64,000 bases of DNA from Thermothielavioides terrestris NRRL 8126 (taxonomy: Eukaryota; Ascomycota; Sordariomycetes; Sordariales; Chaetomiaceae): NCBI RefSeq assembly GCF_000226115.1, contig NC_016457.1, forward strand, positions 6,696,001 through 6,760,000. Direction: 5' to 3'. Shown one piece after another: positions 58,360 through 64,000 of the stretch. Position 1 is the first letter of the stretch. Every line of letters begins with the position of its first letter. The translations under genes were made by a program, and so were the position numbers. The notes below the pieces were generated by a model. It ran no database searches, was not told the DNA's origin, and saw only the letters and a program-made list of their open reading frames with translations.

Positions 58360-58830
58360 CATTGTTTTATTGCTAGCTATATAGTATATCGTTTTATTGC
58401 TAGCTATATAGCGTATTATTTTATTGCTAGCTATATAGTATATTGTTTTATTGCTAGCTATATAGCACGTCGTTTTACTACTAGCTATATAGCGCGTCGT
58501 TTTATTGCTAACTATATAAAGCGAGCTAGTCTATAGCTAGATCAATGCTAAGCAACTGCTAATTAGTAGGTTGACAAAACAATAGAACTTACCTAGCGTA
58601 TCTTCTAGTTGCTAGCTATATAGCGCGTCGTTTTGCTACTAGCTATATAGCACATTGTTTTGTTGCCAACTATATAAAGCAAGCTAGTCTATAGCTAGAT
58701 CAATGCTAAGCAACTACAAATTAGTAGATAGTAAAACAACTTACCTAGTATATCTTCTAGTTACTAACTATATAAAGCGAGCTAGTCTATAGTAGGATAT
58801 TGGTCTATAGCTAGATCAATACTTAGCAAC
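58360..58830. repeat. 27-bp subterminal-type repeats within ~190-bp repeats
   Basis: Six tandem copies of a 27-bp unit (GTTTTATTGCTAGCTATATA then GCGCGTC-like) run from about 58,362 to 58,522. The end of the cluster plus a spacer (AAGCGAGCTAGTCTATAGCT) recurs at about 58,510, 58,670 and 58,765. Variation is largely transitions. The position next to a transposase relic is like subterminal repeats of DNA transposons. Confidence 0.8.
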
Positions 58831-59120
58831 TACTAATATACGCCAGTAGTAAACTAGTTGACTAATTTACCAATAGGATCTATTGGATATAGGCTAAATG
58901 CCTAGTTCTATAGCGATACAACGTTGTAATATAGGTCGAAGTACAATAGAAGGTAGGTATAGACGTAGATTAGTTAGGGAAACGTAGGTAGGATATAAAC
59001 CAGCGGCTAGGCAGCTATTGACGCGATATAGGCGTAAGGACCATCGTATAGAAATTGTTAAGCGGCGGTAAAAGGAGTAACTTCTAAGCGTGGGACCCAC
59101 AGGTATCTGTGGGGACTACA

Positions 59121-59148
59121 GAAATTAGGCTTAGCAGGACCTCTTTAA
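59121..59148 (-). repeat. Terminal-repeat arm at the right edge of the second AT-rich block
   Basis: An inverted copy of the 34,957 arm with three changes. It lies where the sequence returns to GC-rich DNA. A small inverted repeat GGGCACTGC/GCAGTGCCC (59,173-59,221) follows it. Confidence 0.8.
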
Positions 59149-59257
59149 CATCTACCCGCCTAGGATATACACGGGCACTGCCCCACCAGGCTGCATGCTA
59201 GTTAGCGGCATAGCAGTGCCCAAGCGTTAATCTGGGGTAAAGTTTAAGGGGTTATCC

Positions 59258-59633
59258 TTAAAGAGGTCCCGCTAAGACTAATTTCGGAACCTACCGCTTA
59301 CAAATATTTACCAATCGCTACAAGGTAAGCAGGGTCGCTACAACTTCGAGCAACATCAATAACGAAGAATTACAAAGACTTATAGCAACAACTTCGTAAA
59401 AAAACAACTAAATCGAAAAAAAGAAAACGAAGTTAACCCGCACCCTAACCTTAACCCGAATCCTAACCATTAACCCGAACCCTAAGCAGCGGGGGGCTGG
59501 CGCCGCCCCCCGCACCCCCGGCGAACTAACCCTTGGCGATAGTGCAAACCCCTTGGCGGTCTTGTCGGGGTACTGACGCTGTAAAAACATTGCCGACAAT
59601 TGGCCGAAATTAGTCTTGGCGGGACCTCTTTAA
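59258..59633. mobile_element. 376-bp MITE with 28-bp inverted repeats
   Basis: Arms 59,258-59,285 and 59,606-59,633 are inverted with 27/28 identity (TTAAAGAGGTCC…). Both ends show TTA/TAA, so a TA or TTAA duplication is possible (Tc1/mariner- or piggyBac-like). The interior holds CCCTAA-like telomeric words (59,441-59,486) and a GC-rich palindrome GGGGGGCTGGCGCCGCCCCC. It has no transposase. Confidence 0.8.
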
Positions 59634-60665
59634 GATCCAGCGTTTAAGGAAGGTACCTTAATGTAATGCAAGTTTGCGTCCAGCAAGCTTCCACTTTTCC
59701 TGCAGGACACCGAGACCCGAGAACGACTGGGCTCCTCGGTCCATTGCAACCCATGCCTGGCATCACTGGCATGCCATCAACCACGGCAGCAGCGAACGCA
59801 CAACCTGAAAATTCCACCAAAAACGTGTGCAATGTGAGAGCCAACAGCACTTGTGATGTCTTTTTTATTCGGCAAACCTCCCTTTTCTCCATAATTCTGC
59901 ATAAGTACCTGCGTTAATCCCCGACTTCCGAACATGGCCATTCCCCTCCCGCCGAGCCTCAAGCCTTGTTACCTTGTTCGTGTGCGACCTCGCCGGTCTG
60001 TTCCAATTCCGACCTGCATTCAGCCTCACACTCATCACGCGCGCCCTTCCGCCCCACCCCATGTACACCGAAGTTTGGTGACCGCAAGGCTGAGGGATCA
60101 ACCAGCCCAAACCGTACCATTCGTTGAATGAACCGGAGGGTTTTTCCCCCGCCTCCGCTCCCCTTGCCCGCCACCTGCCATGAATTCCAAGAGATGGATG
60201 GCTACACTAAAGGGCGGGGAGGCTCGGAGAATGCCCAAGGCTCCCGGTACCGATGCGGCTGTTGGTGCTGCTCGTGATGGTGGTAGCAAACTATTAGTGG
60301 CTTTCGGCTGAGGGCAGGTCAGGCTGCATGTGGCGCCACGTTAGCGGGCCGGCTAAGCTGCTTGCGGATAGGCATGCAGATGGAGCTGGGGCGGCTGAGA
60401 TGTTGGGGAGATAACGGTTCACGGTGGCAGGAGGGGAGGGGGGCGAGCGAGCATAAAAGATGGGCTGCGTCCTCGGGGCTGCGGAGGACGGGTTCTGGTG
60501 CTGGAGTTGCTGTTGTTGTTGTCTCTGCCAGTCTGTCTGTGCTTGCGGCTGCGTTAACGCGAGACTGAGAGCTTGCTCTGGAGTCCTGAGCCACGGCTGC
60601 CACGCTACCTACCTTGCCTACCTACCCAATCAAGCCTCCAATCCAGCGAGCTCAACCCACCCAGG
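59634..60665. other. Intergenic stretch upstream of the Cys-rich gene
   Basis: GC-rich, no gene supported. It ends with a CT/AC-rich leader before the ATG at 60,666. Confidence 0.5.
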
Positions 60666-62040
60666 ATGCGCTTCGCCGAGCTCACCGCCCGAGCCATGCT
60701 CAGCGGGATCTCTCTGCCCGTCCTCCAGGTCCTCCCCGAGGTGTCGAACAACTCGGCGCGGATGCTGATCCGCCAGGAGGGCGATTGCGGCGTGGGCAAA
60801 GACATCTGTGGCACTGGATGCATGCCGTCCGGCAGCACGTGCTGCGCTCCGTAGGTCCTCTCTCCAGGAAGACCCGCTTCTTACTTCGGCGAAGCAGAGG
60901 GCTGATTAACCGCCTGGGAATGGCTTGCTCACAGAGATTTCAAGTCGTTCTGCGATCCCGGCTACTACTGCACGACGGACGGGGGCTGTTGTGAGGTACG
61001 CGTTCCCCATCCCCGATTCGCCGCCCATCCGCAGGAGGCATGAAGGCTAACTCGGCTTGCGTAGCTTGGAGTGACATGCAGGCCTGCCACGTCTTGTGAT
61101 CCCGGCGAAAAACTTTGCCATGTAGGGTATGTGGCTTGTGCTGCTGCCTCCCAGCGACGCGGTTGCTGAAACTCTTGCAGATGCATACCTGACGATGCCC
61201 AATGCTGTCCCGATAGTGGCTACTGCAAACCAGGCTGTAGGTGCCATCGAACCTTGGATGCTCTAACCTGCCCAGTGGGAGCCTCATGGCTGATCTGGTT
61301 GCGTAGACGTCTGCACCAGCGATGGTTGCGAACGCGGCTCTGGCGGCGGCGGCGGTGGTGGTGGTGGTGGGGGCAGCAGCGGTTGCGACCAGGGCGAGAA
61401 AGCCTGTGACTCGGATTACTGCATCCCCTCGGGCGGCGTGTGCTGTGGCTTGGGAAACGGCAACTACTGCGATGTAAGCTTCCCCTGCCTTCATAGTCCT
61501 CCCCCCCCCCCCCCCCCAAAACCCCCCCAACCGCTTTCTGCGCTCTTTCACCCTACCGCCTCACACATCAACCCCTCCGCGGACACCACAGCCCAGCCCA
61601 GACACGCAGCTAACACCTCGCCACAGGAAGGCTACTACTGCACCGCCGGCGCCTGCTGCCGCAACGGCAAGACCTGTACCGGACGCCCGCCGACGGCGAC
61701 GGCGACCGTCCCCGCGCCCGACTTCACCACCAGCACCGCCGACGTCCAGTTCACCGCCGATTTCCAGCTCACCTCCACCACCACCGCCACCTCCTCCCCG
61801 GAAACTTCGACCACAAGCGACGCCGGCGACAACGGCGTGGTGCCGAGCCCCACCAGCTCGGTGCCGCCGACGGACCGGAGCAGCACAACGGCGCCTTCGT
61901 CGTCGTCTCCCAGCGCACCGGCCCAGACTCCGTCGGGTTCTGCAACGACCGGCTCGCCGTTCACGCAGGCGGCGGCCGGGCTGTCCGTGCCCGGGTGCTT
62001 GGGCTTGGTGGTTGCTGCCGTGATGGCGCTGATGGTTTAG
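60666..62040 (+). CDS. Cysteine-rich GPI-anchored surface protein, six exons
   Basis: Exons 60666-60850, 60935-60995, 61065-61126, 61181-61236, 61307-61473 and 61627-62040 encode 314 aa. All five introns are GT-AG, and phases agree throughout. Cys modules recur: CGVGKDICGTGCMPSGSTCC, FCDPGYYCTTDGGCC, SCDPGEKLCHVGCIPDDAQCC, CKPGYVCTSDGC, then a Gly run, CDQGEKACDSDYCIPSGGVCC and GYYCTAGACCRNGKTC. A Ser/Thr/Pro-rich stalk follows, and the end GLSVPGCLGLVVAAVMALMV after small residues is a typical GPI-attachment tail. The N-terminus is only weakly signal-like (ARAMLSGISLPVLQVLP). It is probably a cell-wall or surface protein; function unknown. Intron 5 holds 17 C in a row (61,501-61,517), where sequencing length errors are likely. 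Confidence 0.88.
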
Positions 62041-62797
62041 GAGGTGGGGTGAAGGGCGATGGTTCAGTATTCAGTATCTTGGTGTTGGTTAAGTTAATAA
62101 TGGTGGTGGTGAGAGGGCTGGCTGATGAGTTATACGAGGATGAGAGCACACGTCGATGCTTTGATGATGGGGAGTCGTAGTCTAATGATATCTAAGGAGC
62201 ACACTAATGATCACAGCGTATATTCCGGGGTTATTTGGCTGGTACACCACTCCACGCATTCAAGGTGCTTAACCTGAGTAAATAAGGTAGGTACCTGAGG
62301 TGTCTCGCTTGACGTCTCCATTGTCTGAGCAAGCTCGCTCTTAGCTGTACCATGGTCGTTCGGTATCTTGGGTGGCGAAACCGGTACGATTAGCACCCGA
62401 GATGTTGGTAAGGCTGAAGTCTGGATCAGGGATAGGTACTTTAGGTGGCCGCTGTTTGATGGAAGATGTCTGCTCCTTACAAGAAGTCTACGACGCGGTC
62501 AGTGGAAGTCAAGAGATTAAATACTTGGTTCTCGAGACCGCGTCAAGTAACACAGGCTGCTGCTTATTGTCCAATCAAACACACACACACACACATCCCC
62601 CTGCATGCATGCTCAAGCTGAACTGTGGCGCAAGGCGAACCGTCAGGGGAGGTGCATTTCACAGCCTCATGCTACCCTCACCTCGAGCAGACTAAAGGCG
62701 GGGTAGGGAGCCCAGCCCAACACCCATCGGTCTTGAACTCTGCGCTCACGGCTCACCTTGCCCCGGCCCATCTCGCGAGAGCCAAGACAGCCCCCCC
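62041..62797. other. Intergenic stretch with a CA microsatellite
   Basis: (AC)8 lies at 62,579-62,595. No gene is supported. The last part is the leader of the next gene. Confidence 0.55.
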
Positions 62798-64000
62798 ATG
62801 GAAGTCGCGCTCACGTTTGGCAGTCTCGGCGACATCATCGCCATCTGCCAGCTGTGCGTGCAGCTGAGCCGGGCCCTGGGCCTCGGCCGCAAAGCAGTTG
62901 GCGGAAGCGCTCTGGAGTATCAGGAGCTGCGAAAAGATCTGAACCTGTTTATCCAGGTCCTACTACAGGTACAGCTGTCTCTCTAAATCCATCCATTTCC
63001 AGTCCACATCTCTTCCATCTGAGCGAAGATCAGCTGTACTCACTGCAAGGCGGGGGCATCTCCAGGTTGTGGCGACCTACGAAGCGCGCGAACCCTCGGC
63101 GTACCTTGCCGGGCTCGACCAGGCGACCAAGGCGGTCGTCGACGAGTGCGCGGGCCTCATCGAGCAGGCCATCCAGCACTTCGGATCGCGATACCACGAC
63201 AGCCTGCGGGCTGAGGGGTCCGGGAATAAGTGGCGCGACGCGTGCAAGAAGGTCGAATGGGCGGTGCGCGAGAAAGAGCGGCTGCTCGAGCTGCGGGAGA
63301 AGCTACGCAGAAACACCGAACGGTTGACCCTGCTGAATGGGCTTGTTATGCGGTAAGATCCCGCAGCTGGCTGTGATGAGCATCGCTGATTGACATCTTC
63401 CCCCCTGGCTGTAGGAAGTCGGCCCGCGTCGACAACGCCACAATGCTGGCTAGGATCGACGAGGTGCAGCGTCTGGTGTCGGCCGAAGCGAGCGGTCGGG
63501 AGGAGATGCTACGGCTGTTAAAGGAGCAACACGCCATGGCCGACATGCAGGCCCATGGCCTCCAAGCGGTCAACGACCAGCTCTCTGCTGTCAAGCAGTC
63601 CCTCTCTGCCATAGCGGAAATGAAGGACACACTCTCTCAGATTGCCCAGGTTGCCGCGGGCCTCCAAGTCACGGCTTCGGCTTCGACGTTCTTGCGGTTC
63701 ATCGATCCGACGAGAGAACTGCCCGTCATCTTGGTGGATTTTCTAGGTCGTGAGTTGACCATTCCTGCTGATTGGATAGAGACTTTGCAATGGAGGGTGA
63801 GTTCCCGAAGCCATACACGTCTCGGCTTTCGCGGCGATTCCTGAGACAGTCTTGCTAACGGCGTAACCCCCGCGTTGTGTGCTTACAAGACGCTGGACTG
63901 TTTACTCGAAGACCGATTCCAAGGTCCAGGGCTACTCACGTTTATCCGCTCACAGGGGTACTTCCTCGAAGAGGAGACCACTGGGAAAAATCTCGATCAG
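62798..64000 (+). CDS. Ubiquitin-like-domain fungal protein, 5' part
   Basis: Exons 62798-62968, 63066-63352, 63415-63796 and 63890-beyond 64000 join in frame; introns are 97, 62 and 93 nt, all GT-AG. The start MEVALTFGSLGDIIAICQLC and the following helical part are typical of a large fungal family in which an N-terminal helical bundle precedes a ubiquitin-like domain. The helical part includes QELRKDLNLFIQVLLQVVATYE, then coiled-coil KEKERLLELREKLRRN, then ATMLARIDEVQRLVSAEASGRE. The ubiquitin-like domain begins here at FIDPTRELPVILVDFLGREL and continues in exon 4 (TLDCLLEDRFQG…GYFLEEETTGKNLDQ). Members are uncharacterised; some N-termini resemble those of fungal NLR-like proteins, so a signalling or immune-like role is possible but inferred. 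The gene is cut by the window end. Confidence 0.88.

Noticed and set aside
20040..59100. The AT-rich blocks as a centromere
   Set aside because: RIP-mutated retroelements fit fungal centromeres, but the blocks are short, interrupted by a gene island and contain identifiable ordinary transposons. CENP-A data would be needed.

Overview
The window looks like nuclear DNA of a filamentous ascomycete, most likely a Sordariomycete. Genes carry short GT-AG introns of 54-153 nt with CTGAC/CTAAC-type branch sites, protein families are typically fungal, and GC-rich gene-bearing DNA alternates sharply with AT-rich DNA carrying the mark of repeat-induced point mutation (RIP): TpA is very common while CpA and TpG are almost absent. 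Everything here is read by eye; no search was run.

Region by region. (1) 1-20,030 is GC-rich and genic: the 5' end of an isoaspartyl-peptidase/L-asparaginase-like gene, a coiled-coil protein, an intron-containing tRNA-Glu(CUC), a histidine phosphatase divergent from an APH-type kinase, a cytochrome P450 convergent with a small cupin, a secreted DUF4360-like protein, a minisatellite, an NAPE-PLD-like metallo-hydrolase, a 138-aa unknown protein and what looks like a decayed gene. (2) 20,030-31,140 is AT-rich and RIP-mutated. It holds a Helitron Rep-helicase relic on the minus strand, several tandem and inverted repeat arrays and two GC-rich late arrivals: a 252-bp MITE and a 594-bp solo LTR with a perfect 5-bp target duplication. 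(3) 31,140-35,040 is a GC island with one intact 606-aa multi-pass membrane protein and a 478-bp Mutator-type MITE with 9-bp target duplications. (4) 35,040-59,100 is a second RIP-mutated block: an old gypsy-like LTR element is split by a younger complete 10.6-kb gypsy element in opposite orientation (5-bp duplication AATCG), followed by a Mutator-like transposase relic with in-frame tandem repeats and a 27-bp repeat cluster. (5) 59,100-64,000 returns to GC-rich DNA: a 376-bp MITE with telomere-like internal sequence, a six-exon Cys-rich GPI-anchored protein, and the 5' part of a fungal ubiquitin-like-domain protein.

The host genes do not form an obvious pathway. The P450/cupin pair and the neighbouring APH gene could be a small accessory-metabolism group, but no backbone synthase is present. 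The strongest structural story is the layered transposon history: RIP-mutated long elements, younger insertions that escaped RIP, and a set of shared 28-bp terminal-repeat arms that both make a MITE and lie at the two edges of the whole 24-kb AT-rich block.
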